From positions 1 through 64,000 of the forward strand of contig NZ_JBKBHC010000008.1 of the NCBI RefSeq assembly GCF_046297895.1: a stretch of 64,000 nucleotides of DNA. Direction: 5' to 3'. Origin of the DNA: Ferrovibrio sp046297895. Lineage in GTDB: Bacteria; Pseudomonadota; Alphaproteobacteria; Ferrovibrionales; Ferrovibrionaceae. Below are positions 9,005 to 17,811 of the stretch, piece after piece. The stretch's first letter is position 1; the number at the start of each line of letters is the position of its first letter. Below the pieces are notes generated by a model. That model saw only the letters and a program-made list of their open reading frames with translations, ran no database searches and was not told the DNA's origin. A program made the translations under genes and the position numbers.

Positions 9005-10569
9005 TGCTGAACCGTCAGGGACGCCCCACCACGCCGAACCACGCCGCCGACAGCGCGGCCATCGGCACCATCACCGGCAACCGCGGCCTGCAGATGGAAG
9101 AGGCCCTGATCTTCGAGCAGGGCGTCGAGGGCCGCAGCGGCGTGGACCTGCCGGCGCCGCCAAAGGTGGCCGACCGTCTCGGCGGCCTGAAGCGCCAGGG
9201 CAAGATCGGCCTGCCGGGCCTGAGCGAGCCGCAGGTGATTCGCCATTTCGTGCGGCTCTCCCAGAAGAACTATTCCATCGATGCCGGGCTGTATCCGCTG
9301 GGCTCCTGCACGATGAAGCACAATCCGCGCCTGAACGAGAAGATGGCGCGCCTGCCGGGACTTGGCGACCTGCATCCGCTGCAGCCCGTGTCCACCGTGC
9401 AGGGCGCGCTGGAGCTGATCGACCAGCTTGCCGGCTGGCTGAAGAAGCTGACCGGCATGCCGGCCGTGGCGATGTCGCCCGCCGCCGGCGCCCATGGCGA
9501 GTTGTGCGGCCTGATGGCGATCCGCGCGGCGCTGAAGGCGCGCGGCGATGTGCGCAAGCGTATTCTGGCACCGGAATCGGCCCACGGCACCAATCCCGCC
9601 ACGGCGGCCTTGTGCGGCTACACGGTCGATCCGATCCCGGCCACCGCCGATGGCCGCGTCGATCTCGATGCCCTGCAGGCCAAGCTGGGCCCGGATGTGG
9701 CGGCGATCATGCTGACCAATCCGAATACCTGCGGCCTGTTCGAGCGCGATATCCGCAAGGTGGCCGACATGGTGCATGCCGCCGGCGCCTTCTTCTATTG
9801 CGACGGCGCCAACTTCAACGCCATCGTCGGCAAGGTGCGGCCGGGCGACCTTGGCATCGACGCCATGCATATCAACCTGCACAAGACCTTCTCCACGCCC
9901 CATGGCGGTGGCGGCCCGGGTTCGGGCCCCGTCGTGCTCTCCGAGGCGCTGAAGGAATTTGTGCCGGTGCCATATGTGGTGCATGGCAGCGATGGTTTCA
10001 GGCTGGTGGAAGCCGACGGCAAAAGCTTTGGCCGCATGAAGGCCTTCCATGGCCAGATGGGCATGTTCATCCGCGCCCTGGCCTACATGATGAGCCATGG
10101 CGCCGACGGCCTGAAGCGGGTGGCGGAAGACAGCGTGCTGTCGGCCAATTACGTGATGGCCTCGCTGAAGGACGTGATGACGCCCAGCTTTGAAGGCCCG
10201 TGCATGCACGAGGCCCTGTTCGACGACCGCTTCCTGAAGGATACCGGCGTCACCACGCTGGATTTCGCCAAGGCGATGATCGACGAGGGCTATCACCCGA
10301 TGACGGTGTATTTCCCGCTGGTGGTGCATGGCGCCATGCTGATCGAGCCGACCGAGAGCGAGAGCAAGGACAGCGTGGACACCTTCGTCGCCACCCTGCG
10401 CGGCCTGGCCGAGAAGGCCCGCCAAGGCGACCAGGCCGACTGGTTCCGCGGTGCGCCCTACATGACGCCGCGCCGCCGCCTAGACGAAACCCGCGCCGCC
10501 CGCGCCCCGGTGCTGCGCTGGAAGCCCGGCACCAACGGCGCGCCGGTCGACAAGGCCGCGGCGGAGTAA
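9004..10569 (+). CDS. gcvPB: Glycine dehydrogenase (decarboxylating) subunit 2
   Basis: The second half of the split P protein carries the PLP site: the lysine of NLHKTFSTPHGGGGPGSGP at about residue 294. Other family motifs include LYPLGSCTMKHNPR and ESAHGTNPATAA. The ATG at 9004 overlaps the gcvPA stop by one base and has a strong AAGGAGGT six bases upstream. A GTG at 9001 is also in frame. At 521 residues it is the normal length. The C-terminus ends in an Ala/Arg-rich tail (ARAPVLRWKPGTNGAPVDKA). It is the last gene of the operon. Confidence 0.96.
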   Translation: MLNRQGRPTTPNHAADSAAIGTITGNRGLQMEEALIFEQGVEGRSGVDLPAPPKVADRLGGLKRQGKIGLPGLSEPQVIRHFVRLSQKNYSIDAGLYPLGSCTMKHNPRLNEKMARLPGLGDLHPLQPVSTVQGALELIDQLAGWLKKLTGMPAVAMSPAAGAHGELCGLMAIRAALKARGDVRKRILAPESAHGTNPATAALCGYTVDPIPATADGRVDLDALQAKLGPDVAAIMLTNPNTCGLFERDIRKVADMVHAAGAFFYCDGANFNAIVGKVRPGDLGIDAMHINLHKTFSTPHGGGGPGSGPVVLSEALKEFVPVPYVVHGSDGFRLVEADGKSFGRMKAFHGQMGMFIRALAYMMSHGADGLKRVAEDSVLSANYVMASLKDVMTPSFEGPCMHEALFDDRFLKDTGVTTLDFAKAMIDEGYHPMTVYFPLVVHGAMLIEPTESESKDSVDTFVATLRGLAEKARQGDQADWFRGAPYMTPRRRLDETRAARAPVLRWKPGTNGAPVDKAAAE

Positions 10570-10614
10570 GCCGCCGCCAGCGCGCGCCAGATCAAGCCGC
10601 CCGGGCGGCGATGC

Positions 10615-10944
10615 CTATAAGCGTCGGCCGGGCGGCAGTATCCTGTAGTGGCCGGGTTTGCGCGGCACGGCCTGCCATTGCACCAGTCGCGCGATGACGA
10701 AGGCGGCGACGGCAATCACCGCGCCGCCGAACAGCCAGACAACAACGATCAGCGCGCCGCCGGCCGAGTCGGCCAGCGCGGCGACCCAGGACAGCCATCC
10801 GGCCGGCGCACCGACAGCCGTGAGCTGATCGGCATTGCCGGCCACGAACCCGGCCAACCAGCCGAGCATCGCGTTGCCCAGCCAGGCCAGCAGCGACCAT
10901 GCGAAGAATGCCATCGCCGCGATGATCCAGATGACGCGCTGCAT
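10615..10944 (-). CDS. Small membrane protein, unknown function
   Basis: A 109-residue protein with at least two hydrophobic segments, one near the N-terminus (WIIAAMAFFAWSLLAWL) and one around residues 63-87 (ALIVVVWLFGGAVIAVAAFVI). The ATG at 10944 lies two bases downstream of the stop of a DUF4112 gene on the same strand, so translation is probably coupled. I do not recognise a domain. A helper or partner of the DUF4112 protein is the obvious guess from context only. Confidence 0.75.
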   Translation of the reverse strand: MQRVIWIIAAMAFFAWSLLAWLGNAMLGWLAGFVAGNADQLTAVGAPAGWLSWVAALADSAGGALIVVVWLFGGAVIAVAAFVIARLVQWQAVPRKPGHYRILPPGRRL

Positions 10945-10946
10945 GG

Positions 10947-11375
10947 TCAGCGGCCCTCCGCCCTGTATGCGGCGTCGATCACGCCGTCGCAGCGGTCCAG
11001 ATGCCGGCGCAGCAGCTCGATATTCCTGGTATTCGCGCGATAGAAGATGTCGCCGAACCAGCCGACCACCGGAATCGAACTGATCACCAGATCCACCCCC
11101 ACATTGCCGGCCATGCGCAGGATGGTGCCGGCCGGAACGCCGAGCCGACGGGCTTCCCAGATCAGATAGCCGGCCATCGCCTTGGCGCCCAGCGTGCCGA
11201 TGCCGGGGATGATGTTCAGCGCCGCATCCAGACCGACGCGAATATCGGTGCCGGGAATGCGCACCGCGCTGTCGAGCAGCCGCGCCAATGCCTCAAGGCG
11301 CTGCCGCGCTTCGACATGGCGTTCGGACGCATAGCCATAGTTTGTCTGCTGAAACTGAGCGGATGCCGCAGTCAT
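10947..11375 (-). CDS. DUF4112 domain protein
   Basis: A 142-residue protein matching the DUF4112 family: an N-terminal helix (RLEALARLLDSAVRIPGT), then DAALNIIPGIGTLGAKAMAGYLIWEA, then a second hydrophobic part (NVGVDLVISSIPVVGWFGDIFYRANTRN). The conserved P-G-x-G and P-V-x-G loops are visible. The ATG at 11375 has GGGAGGT nearby, which is better supported than an in-frame alternative at 11408. The family is small, probably membrane associated and without known function. It overlaps nothing and is followed immediately by a small membrane protein gene. Confidence 0.85.
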   Translation of the reverse strand: MTAASAQFQQTNYGYASERHVEARQRLEALARLLDSAVRIPGTDIRVGLDAALNIIPGIGTLGAKAMAGYLIWEARRLGVPAGTILRMAGNVGVDLVISSIPVVGWFGDIFYRANTRNIELLRRHLDRCDGVIDAAYRAEGR

Positions 11376-11566
11376 GCGTGACCTCCCAAGATCAGAACGC
11401 CGGACCAAACCGGATGGCGTTCATCAGGTGGAAGAGTCCGACATCGCAGCAACCGGCTGCCAGAGGGGCCCGGACCCAGTCACGCAGACATGGGAATCCC
11501 TGTTTCCATTTCAAGAGATGACCGGCCAAACGATGACCGGCGGCCTGCCTTTGCCACCATATATAC

Positions 11567-11595
11567 CTATAAGTGTATTCATGCAGTACTTATAG
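11567..11595. repeat. Perfect inverted repeat upstream of an orphan gene
   Basis: CTATAAGT at 11567-11574 and ACTTATAG at 11588-11595 form a perfect 8-bp inverted repeat with a 13-base spacer. They sit in an unusually AT-rich patch about 75 bp before the start of the 137-residue protein. The half-site spacing, two helical turns centre to centre, would suit a dimeric regulator. No T-run follows, so it is not a terminator. Confidence 0.45.
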
Positions 11596-11671
11596 ACCAT
11601 TGGTTGATAATATCCCAGCCCGAGGCGTTCTCACGAAGCGCCAACCGAGGCTCATCGTTCAGGGGGAAGAC

Positions 11672-12085
11672 ATGGTCAACGAAGCACCGGTCCAGATGCT
11701 GGGCCAATTGACGTTCAACTACTCGACTGTTCCGTCCATGCCGCTGATGACGGTCATTCCGTCGGGCATGAACACGCGCGGCATCATCCTGCGCAATGCG
11801 GTCATCGTATCCATAGCCGGTGGGGGCCCTTCGACGCCGCCAATGTTGTTTGCCGATGTGAACCTGCTGCCAAACATCGCACCGCCACCGCCGCCGGTCT
11901 CTTTTTCACCCACGATGCGGGTGATCCTGGTCGGCAATCCCGTCAGCGGTCCGGGAGGCGTGGCCTCGACGAATGCACAACTTCTGTGGCCGTTATATCT
12001 GGAACCCGGCCTGGGCCTGGGCTTCAACTCTAACGGCGCCATATCGGGCATCAGCCTGTACGGGACTTTCGACTACGTCTCCTGA
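11672..12085 (+). CDS. Unknown 137-residue protein
   Basis: I do not recognise this protein. It begins MVNEAPVQMLGQLTF behind an AGGGGGAAGA ribosome site. It has no charged core, no membrane segment and no signal peptide, but is rich in Pro, Gly, Val and Asn. It looks like an all-beta protein: strands such as GMNTRGIILRNAVIVSIAG and TMRVILVGNP alternate with Pro-rich loops including a run of five prolines (PPPPP). It is a single-gene unit with its own AT-rich upstream region (inverted repeat at 11567-11595) and a strong terminator at 12121. That insulation suggests a specifically regulated, possibly abundant product. The longer in-frame extension to 11573 lacks a ribosome site. Confidence 0.65.
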   Translation: MVNEAPVQMLGQLTFNYSTVPSMPLMTVIPSGMNTRGIILRNAVIVSIAGGGPSTPPMLFADVNLLPNIAPPPPPVSFSPTMRVILVGNPVSGPGGVASTNAQLLWPLYLEPGLGLGFNSNGAISGISLYGTFDYVS

Positions 12086-12120
12086 AGAAAGACGCAACCT
12101 CCCCGCCTCCCGTCCTCTCG

Positions 12121-12148
12121 GCCCGGCGCATCGCGCCGGGCTTTTTTT
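12121..12148 (+). terminator. Rho-independent terminator
   Basis: GCCCGGCG pairs with CGCCGGGC around a short CATCG-type loop and is followed directly by seven Ts (12142-12148). It lies 36 bp after the 137-residue protein's stop and next to the 3' end of the opposing membrane-protein gene. Confidence 0.92.
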
Positions 12149-12156
12149 CAGCCGGA

Positions 12157-12483
12157 TCAGGCTTTCCCTTCCGCCCGTTTCAGCAGCGCCATGAGCAGAT
12201 AGGCCAACAGCGCAAAGCCCAGGCCGGGCAGCAGCATGTTGGTCAGCACGAAAGACCAGTCGATGCCGCAGGTGGTGGGAATACCGCTGCCACGACTCAT
12301 GTCGATCGGGATATGGCCCCGGGCGGCCGGCACCGGACGGCAGAGCCCCATCGGCTCGTAGCCATGGGTGCGGAAGAGCAGAATGCCGAACAGCACCACA
12401 GGCAGCGACAGGCCAAAGGCCAGGCTGGCGATAATACGACCGGCCACCGTCTGAGGCCGGATCCAGCGCGAAAAGCGAAACAC
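12157..12483 (-). CDS. Small membrane protein, unknown function
   Basis: A 108-residue protein with two hydrophobic segments (about residues 14-36, IIASLAFGLSLPVVLFGILL, and about 80-102, FVLTNMLLPGLGFALLAYLLMAL), connected by a roughly 40-residue loop with two cysteines (at LCRP and TTCG). The start is a GTG at 12483 behind GAGGAGTG. No known domain is recognised. The topology, with a presumably extracytoplasmic loop holding a possible disulfide, is the main visible feature. Confidence 0.7.
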   Translation of the reverse strand: MFRFSRWIRPQTVAGRIIASLAFGLSLPVVLFGILLFRTHGYEPMGLCRPVPAARGHIPIDMSRGSGIPTTCGIDWSFVLTNMLLPGLGFALLAYLLMALLKRAEGKA

Positions 12484-12582
12484 GGGGCACTCCTCGTCCG
12501 TAAGCGCCCTTCGATAGCAGCAAGCCCGGCCGGATGCCAGCCCGTGGGTATGCAAGCCTGGCGGAGCCGGCCCGGGGACCGT

Positions 12583-14061
12583 TCAGGCCAGCGCCGCCCT
12601 GGCCTGCCGCAGGGTTTCCCCAGGGTCCGCCCCGGCATCGACGGTTTTCCAGTCATCGGGCTGCCGCAGAGTCTGCAACTGCCAGCGCACAACGTCTTCG
12701 GTGGCGTCGGAAGCATCGTTACGCCGCGCCGCCACCCGCGCGGTCAGAATCTCGGGCGCCGCAGTCAGCCACAGCCCATCGCACCGGCAGTTCATCTCGC
12801 GTGCCAGAGCGGCAGCGGCATCGCGCTCTTCCGCTTTTCCATAGACCGCATCCAGGATCACGCTGGCTCCGCCCTGCAGCAGCACTCGCGCCCGTTCCAG
12901 CAACACGGCATAGACGCGCCGGCTGCTGTCCGGCGTGTAGCTGTCTTGCGGCAGGCGCTCCAGGGCCGGCACGTTATGCAAGGCCTTGCGCACGATATCG
13001 CTGCGCAGGATCACCGCCCCGCAGGGGCCGCCCAAATCCGGCGCCAGCGCGCGGGCCAGCGTCGACTTGCCGGTGCCCGACAGACCGCCGACCATGACCA
13101 GGCGCGGCGGCGGCGGGGCCAGAGCCTGACGCGCCAGGCCCAGGTAGCGCGCGGCATCCACGCGACCGGCATCGGTCAGCGCCGCGATATGGCAGCGGAT
13201 CGCGGCACGCAGGGCGACATAGAGCGGCAGCAGGCCGATGCCGGCATCGTCGGGCATCGCCTCCAGCCAGGCATTCAGGGCCAGATTGGCCAGATCGCCG
13301 CGCCGGTGCTGCAGAAGGTCCATCAGCAGGAAGGCCAGATCGTAGAGAACATCGACGGCGGCAAGGTCGTCATCGAACTCCAGGCAATCGAACAGCACCG
13401 GCCGGCCGTCGATCATCGCGATGTTGCGCAGGTGCAGATCGCCATGGCCGTGGCGCATGCGGCTTTCGGCACGCCGCCGGGCCAGCACCGATCGGCGTCG
13501 CTCGACTTCCGCCTGCTGGACGGCGCGGAAATCGGCCAGCGCCCCTGCCGGCAACGCGCCGGCCGGCAGGCTGGCGAAGGCGGCATCGTTGAGCGCGATG
13601 GTCTGCGCCACCATGGCCGCGGCCTCGCGATCCACCGGTTCGGCTTTGGCATGAAAGGCGGCGATATCAGAGGCCAGCGCCACGATCGTGGCCGGCGTCA
13701 CTGCGCCGTCGGCCAGCAGACGGTCCAGCGTCTGGCGGGGATCGAAGCGCCGCATCTCGACCAGCCATTCGACGGGGGCGGCCCGAGGCTCGAACGACAG
13801 CCGACCCGCCGGATCGCGATAGATCGCGCGGCAGCCGAGGTAAAGCTGCGGCGCGGTGCGGCGGTTGAGCGACACCTCGCGTTCGCAGGCGATGCGCCGT
13901 TTCTCCAGGGTGGAGAAATCCACATAGGGCAGAGCCACGGCCTTCTTCAGTTTCCAGGCGCGGTCGCCGGCGAGGAAGACGCGCGAGATATGCGTCTCGA
14001 TCACGGCATCGGGCGCCGGTGCGAACAGTGCGGCGATATCGGCGGGGTTGGGTTCGGTCAT
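12583..14061 (-). CDS. Fused aminoglycoside-phosphotransferase-like and P-loop ATPase protein
   Basis: A 492-residue two-domain protein. The N-terminal half, to about residue 310, resembles the APH/choline-kinase fold, with the catalytic loop HGHGDLHLRNI and the metal motif LFDCLEFDDDL. The C-terminal half starts with a Walker A P-loop (GGLSGTGKSTLA, about residue 330) and resembles small-molecule kinases of the AAA_33/zeta-toxin-like group. The architecture is widespread in proteobacteria and usually annotated as bifunctional aminoglycoside phosphotransferase/ATP-binding protein. A real role in antibiotic resistance is not implied. It is a single gene, and the in vivo substrate is unknown. 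Confidence 0.85.
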   Translation of the reverse strand: MTEPNPADIAALFAPAPDAVIETHISRVFLAGDRAWKLKKAVALPYVDFSTLEKRRIACEREVSLNRRTAPQLYLGCRAIYRDPAGRLSFEPRAAPVEWLVEMRRFDPRQTLDRLLADGAVTPATIVALASDIAAFHAKAEPVDREAAAMVAQTIALNDAAFASLPAGALPAGALADFRAVQQAEVERRRSVLARRRAESRMRHGHGDLHLRNIAMIDGRPVLFDCLEFDDDLAAVDVLYDLAFLLMDLLQHRRGDLANLALNAWLEAMPDDAGIGLLPLYVALRAAIRCHIAALTDAGRVDAARYLGLARQALAPPPPRLVMVGGLSGTGKSTLARALAPDLGGPCGAVILRSDIVRKALHNVPALERLPQDSYTPDSSRRVYAVLLERARVLLQGGASVILDAVYGKAEERDAAAALAREMNCRCDGLWLTAAPEILTARVAARRNDASDATEDVVRWQLQTLRQPDDWKTVDAGADPGETLRQARAALA

Positions 14062-14123
14062 CGCATCAATCTATCCCGACCGGGATGACGGATGTTTGAC
14101 CGAGCGCAATCGGCGCCGCGCTT

Positions 14124-16160
14124 TTACGCCGCCTTGGAATAGGTACGGTCGACCAAGTTCACGATGGCGCGCATGATGGCGGTGAGGTCGTAATCCTTCG
14201 GCGTGAACACGCCGGCGATGCCGGCCGCCTTCAGCCGCAATTCGTCTTCCGGCGGAATGATGCCGCCCACCACCACCGGCACGTCGCCGATGCCCTCGGC
14301 ACGCATGCGCTGCATCACGTCGGTGGCCAGTTCGACATGGCTGCCGGAGAGGATGGACAGACCGACCAGGTGCACGCCTTCTTCCAGGGCGGCCGAGACG
14401 ATCTGCTCCGGGGTGAGGCGGATGCCTTCGTAGACAACCTCCATACCGCAGTCGCGCGCCTTCACGGCGATCTGCTCGGCGCCGTTGGAATGGCCGTCCA
14501 GGCCCGGCTTGCCGACCAGCAGCTTGAGCGGCCGGCCCAGGCGCTGGGCCACGGCCTTCACCTCCGCGCGCAGTTCGTCCATGCCATCGTTGGCGAGCGC
14601 GCCGCTAGCGGCCGCCACGCCGGTGGGCGCCCGGTATTCGCCAAACACCTTGCGCAGGGCGGCAGCCCATTCGCCGGTGGTGACGCCGGCCTTGGCGGCC
14701 CTGATGCTGGGCTCCATGATGTTGCGGCCATCGCGCGCAGCGGCTTCGAGTTCGGCGATCGCCGCGTCAACCGCCTTCTGGTCTCGGCTGGCGCGCCAGG
14801 CCTTCAGCCGCTCGATCTGCTCGGCCTCGGCCGCCGGGTCGACCGTCATGATCGCGCCGCCTTCGGATGCCACCAGCGGCGATGGCGCGCTTTCGGTGAA
14901 CTTGTTGACGCCGACCACGGTGATTTCGCCGGTTTCGATGCCGCGCACCCGCGCCGTATTGCTTTCCACCAGGGCCTGCTTGAGATAGCCGGTTTCCACC
15001 GCCTGGATCGCGCCGCCCATGTCCTCGATACGCTTCAGCTCGGCGCGCGCGGCGGTCTTCAGCTGCTCGACCTTGGCATTTACGGCCGGGTTGCCGTCGA
15101 ACAGGTCTTCGTATTCCAGCAGGTCGGTCTCGTAGGCCACGATCTGCTGCAGACGCAGCGACCATTGCTGGTCCCATGGCCGCGGCAGGCCGAGCGCCTC
15201 GTTCCAGGCCGGCAGCTGCACGGCGCGGGCGCGGGCCTTCTTGGACAGCACCACGGCCAGCATCTCGAGCAGGATGCGATAGACGTTGTTCTCCGGCTGC
15301 GGCTCGGTCAGCCCCAGCGAATTCACCTGTACGCCGTAGCGGAACAGCAAAGCCTTGGGATCGGTGACGCCATACCGCTCGCGGCCGATTTCCTCCCACA
15401 GGTCGACGAAGGCGCGCATCTTGCAGATTTCGGTCACAAACCGGATGCCCGCATTCACGAAGAAGCTGATGCGGCCGAAGGCCTGGGCGAAATCGGCTTC
15501 GGGCACCTGGCCGGAATCGCGCACCGCATCCAGCACCGCTATCGCGGTCGCCAGCGCATAGGCCAGCTCCTGCACCGGCGTGGCACCCGCTTCCTGCAGG
15601 TGATAGCTGCAGACGTTTGTCGGATTCCACTTCGGCAGTTCGCGGTAGGTGAAGGCGATCACGTCGGTGATCAGCCGCATCGAGGCCTGCGGCGGGAAGA
15701 TGTAGGTGCCGCGCGACAGGTATTCCTTGATGATGTCGTTCTGTACCGTGCCGTTCAGATCAGCGCGTTTGGCGCCCTGCTCCTCGGCCACGGCGATATA
15801 GAGCGCCAGCAGCCAGGCCGCCGGGGCGTTGATGGTCATCGAGGTATTCATCTGGGCGAGCGGAATCTGGTCGAACAGCACCCGCATGTCGCCCAGATGG
15901 CAGATCGGCACCCCGACCTTGCCCACCTCGCCGCGGGCCAGCACATGGTCGCTGTCGTAGCCGGTCTGGGTCGGCAGGTCGAAAGCCACCGACAGGCCGG
16001 TCTGGCCCCGGCCCAGATTGGTGCGGTAGAGCGTGTTCGATGCCTTGGCCGAGCTGTGGCCGGAATAGGTGCGGAACAGCCAGGGCTTCTCGGGACCCGC
16101 CTTTTCGCGCTTGCGAACAGAAGTGGCCGTGGTAGCGTCTGTAGGGCGAGTCGCGGACAT
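14124..16160 (-). CDS. ecm: Ethylmalonyl-CoA mutase
   Basis: This B12-dependent mutase of the ethylmalonyl-CoA pathway converts (2R)-ethylmalonyl-CoA to methylsuccinyl-CoA. The 678-residue protein has an N-terminal TIM-barrel mutase domain (GLSVAFDLPTQTGYDSDH, NTSMTINAPAAWLLALY) and a C-terminal cobalamin domain with the DxHxxG motif seen as GLDGHSNGAEQIA (His near residue 557), followed by GLSILSGSHVEL. Single-chain organisation and divergence from ccr-mcd favour Ecm over a generic methylmalonyl-CoA mutase, which usually comes as two subunits or a longer chain. The ATG at 16160 is chosen. A TTG six codons upstream is possible. The coenzyme could be supplied by the adenosyltransferase at 21124. 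Confidence 0.92.
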   Translation of the reverse strand: MSATRPTDATTATSVRKREKAGPEKPWLFRTYSGHSSAKASNTLYRTNLGRGQTGLSVAFDLPTQTGYDSDHVLARGEVGKVGVPICHLGDMRVLFDQIPLAQMNTSMTINAPAAWLLALYIAVAEEQGAKRADLNGTVQNDIIKEYLSRGTYIFPPQASMRLITDVIAFTYRELPKWNPTNVCSYHLQEAGATPVQELAYALATAIAVLDAVRDSGQVPEADFAQAFGRISFFVNAGIRFVTEICKMRAFVDLWEEIGRERYGVTDPKALLFRYGVQVNSLGLTEPQPENNVYRILLEMLAVVLSKKARARAVQLPAWNEALGLPRPWDQQWSLRLQQIVAYETDLLEYEDLFDGNPAVNAKVEQLKTAARAELKRIEDMGGAIQAVETGYLKQALVESNTARVRGIETGEITVVGVNKFTESAPSPLVASEGGAIMTVDPAAEAEQIERLKAWRASRDQKAVDAAIAELEAAARDGRNIMEPSIRAAKAGVTTGEWAAALRKVFGEYRAPTGVAAASGALANDGMDELRAEVKAVAQRLGRPLKLLVGKPGLDGHSNGAEQIAVKARDCGMEVVYEGIRLTPEQIVSAALEEGVHLVGLSILSGSHVELATDVMQRMRAEGIGDVPVVVGGIIPPEDELRLKAAGIAGVFTPKDYDLTAIMRAIVNLVDRTYSKAA

Positions 16161-16418
16161 AATTTTATTCCGTGTCAAGTTGACCTTAGGTTATTTAGTT
16201 ACCTATTGCGTTGCACAACCGAAATATCATAACCTCTGCTGCATTGCAAAACGATCTTGCCATTTTTTCGCTTCCGCAAAAAGATAGCAACCGTCTTGTA
16301 ACAACACCGTCTCGAGGCGCTCGGCAAGGCTAATCCCGGCCGGCAGGGCCCAACAAGAGAAGAAATCAAGCTCGGAAAGAGCGTGTACAGGGACAGCGAA
16401 AGGCAAAGGAGCTTCGCC
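16161..16418. promoter_or_regulatory. Divergent promoter region between ecm and ccr
   Basis: About 258 bp separates two divergent genes of one pathway, so both promoters must be here. It is AT-rich relative to the flanks. Notable elements are GCAAAA at 16246-16251 and GCAAAAA at 16276-16282, with TTGC at 16257-16260 between them and a T-rich stretch at 16263-16268. This spacing resembles repeated TTTGCAAA-like half-sites used by short-chain acyl-CoA regulators (the RamB/PccR group), but the match is imperfect and the regulator assignment is inference. Confidence 0.5.
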
Positions 16419-17744
16419 ATGTCGAATGCGGGTGGAACTGTGGTGGCGCTGCAGACTGGGAATGCGGGGCAGCCCCAGAAGGCGCAAACCGGCAGCTACA
16501 AGGATCTTTACGAGGTGGGTGAAATCCCCCCGCTCGGCCATGTGCCGAAGCAGATGTATGCCTGGGCGATCCGGCGCGAACGCCATGGTCCGCCCGAGCA
16601 GTCGATGCAGCTGGAAGTGCTGCCGACGCCGGAGATCGACGCCGACGAGGTGCTGATCCTCGTGATGGCCGCTGGCGTGAACTACAACGGCGTCTGGGCC
16701 GGCCTGGGCGTGCCGATATCGCCCTTCGACGTGCACAAGGCCCCCTATCACATCGCCGGCTCGGATGCCTCGGGCATCGTCTATGCCGTCGGCCGCCGCG
16801 TGAAGCGCTGGAAGGTCGGCGACGAGGTGATCGTGCATTGCAACCAGGATGACGGCGACGACGAGGAATGCAACGGCGGCGACCCGATGAACTCGCCAAC
16901 CCAGCGCATCTGGGGTTACGAAACGCCGGATGGCAGCTTCGCGCAGTTCGCCCGCGTGCAGTCGCGCCAGCTGATGCCGCGGCCCAAGCACCTGACCTGG
17001 GAGGAAAGCGCCTGCTACACGCTGACGCTGGCCACCGCCTACCGCATGCTGTTCGGCCATCGTCCGCATATTCTGCGGCCGGGCCAGAACGTGCTGGTCT
17101 GGGGTGCCGCCGGCGGCCTGGGTTCGATGGCGATCCAGTTGATCGCCATCTCGGGTGCCAACGCGATCGGCGTGATCTCGGACGAATCGAAGCGCGACTT
17201 CGTCATGAGCCTGGGCGCCAAGGGCGTGATCAACCGAAACAACTTCGACTGCTGGGGCCAGCTTCCTCCGGTCATGGATACCGAGAAATACGCGGCCTAC
17301 ATGAAGAAGTGCCGTGAATTCGGCAAGGCGATCTGGGACATCACCGGCAAGGGCAACGATGTCGATTTCGTGTTCGAGCATCCCGGCGAGCAGACCTTCC
17401 CGGTCTCGTGCTTCGTGGTGAAGCGCGGCGGCATGGTGGTGTTCTGCGCCGGCACCACCGGCTTCAACATCACCTTCGACGCGCGTTTCGTGTGGATGCG
17501 GCAGAAGCGCATCCAGGGCAGCCACTTCGCCAACCTGCTGCAGGCCAGCCAAGCCAACCAGCTGGTGATCGAACGCCGCCTGGATCCCTGCATGTCGGAG
17601 GTGTTCAGCTGGGCCGACATCCCGCGCGCCCATACCAAGATGTGGAAGAACCAGCACAAGCCCGGCAACATGGCCGTGCTGGTGAGCGCCAAGGTGCCGG
17701 GTCTGCGCACCGTTGAAGATGCGATCGAAGCGGGGAATTCCTAA
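16419..17744 (+). CDS. ccr: Crotonyl-CoA carboxylase/reductase
   Basis: This is the key enzyme of the ethylmalonyl-CoA pathway: reductive carboxylation of crotonyl-CoA to (2S)-ethylmalonyl-CoA with NADPH. It is a 441-residue medium-chain dehydrogenase/reductase. The N-terminal catalytic domain contains ILVMAAGVNYNGVWAGLG and HIAGSDASGIVYAVG. The Rossmann NADP site is LVWGAAGGLGSMAIQL. The active-site region is DVDFVFEHPGEQTFPVS, and GSHFANL lies near the C-terminus. The ATG at 16419 has AAAGGAGC six bases upstream, better than an in-frame GTG at 16383. It is followed by mcd after 67 bp and diverges from ecm. Confidence 0.95.
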   Translation: MSNAGGTVVALQTGNAGQPQKAQTGSYKDLYEVGEIPPLGHVPKQMYAWAIRRERHGPPEQSMQLEVLPTPEIDADEVLILVMAAGVNYNGVWAGLGVPISPFDVHKAPYHIAGSDASGIVYAVGRRVKRWKVGDEVIVHCNQDDGDDEECNGGDPMNSPTQRIWGYETPDGSFAQFARVQSRQLMPRPKHLTWEESACYTLTLATAYRMLFGHRPHILRPGQNVLVWGAAGGLGSMAIQLIAISGANAIGVISDESKRDFVMSLGAKGVINRNNFDCWGQLPPVMDTEKYAAYMKKCREFGKAIWDITGKGNDVDFVFEHPGEQTFPVSCFVVKRGGMVVFCAGTTGFNITFDARFVWMRQKRIQGSHFANLLQASQANQLVIERRLDPCMSEVFSWADIPRAHTKMWKNQHKPGNMAVLVSAKVPGLRTVEDAIEAGNS

Positions 17745-17762
17745 CCCTTCTCGACGCTGACC

Positions 17763-17788
17763 AGCCGGCGGGGGTAACCCTGCCGGCT
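17763..17788 (+). other. Intercistronic hairpin between ccr and mcd
   Basis: AGCCGGC at 17763-17769 pairs with GCCGGCT at 17782-17788, extended by a GGGG/CCC(T) stem around a GTAA loop. The weak T-run (CCTTTT at 17793) makes it at most a partial terminator. It may adjust mcd expression relative to ccr or protect the upstream message. Confidence 0.5.
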
Positions 17789-17811
17789 GAACCTTTTCAG
17801 TCCTCTTTCCC

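Noticed and set aside
8797..10425. Leftward open frame of 542 codons opposite gcvPA/gcvPB
   Set aside because: The opposite strand has unambiguous P-protein genes; the product composition is low-complexity.
10597..10610. GCCGCCCGGGCGGC palindrome after gcvPB as terminator
   Set aside because: It is short, has no T-run and lies in generally GC-rich sequence.
12313..14088. Rightward open frame of 591 codons opposite the phosphotransferase/P-loop fusion
   Set aside because: No motif, Gln/Arg/His-rich text, and the opposite strand contains APH and Walker A motifs.
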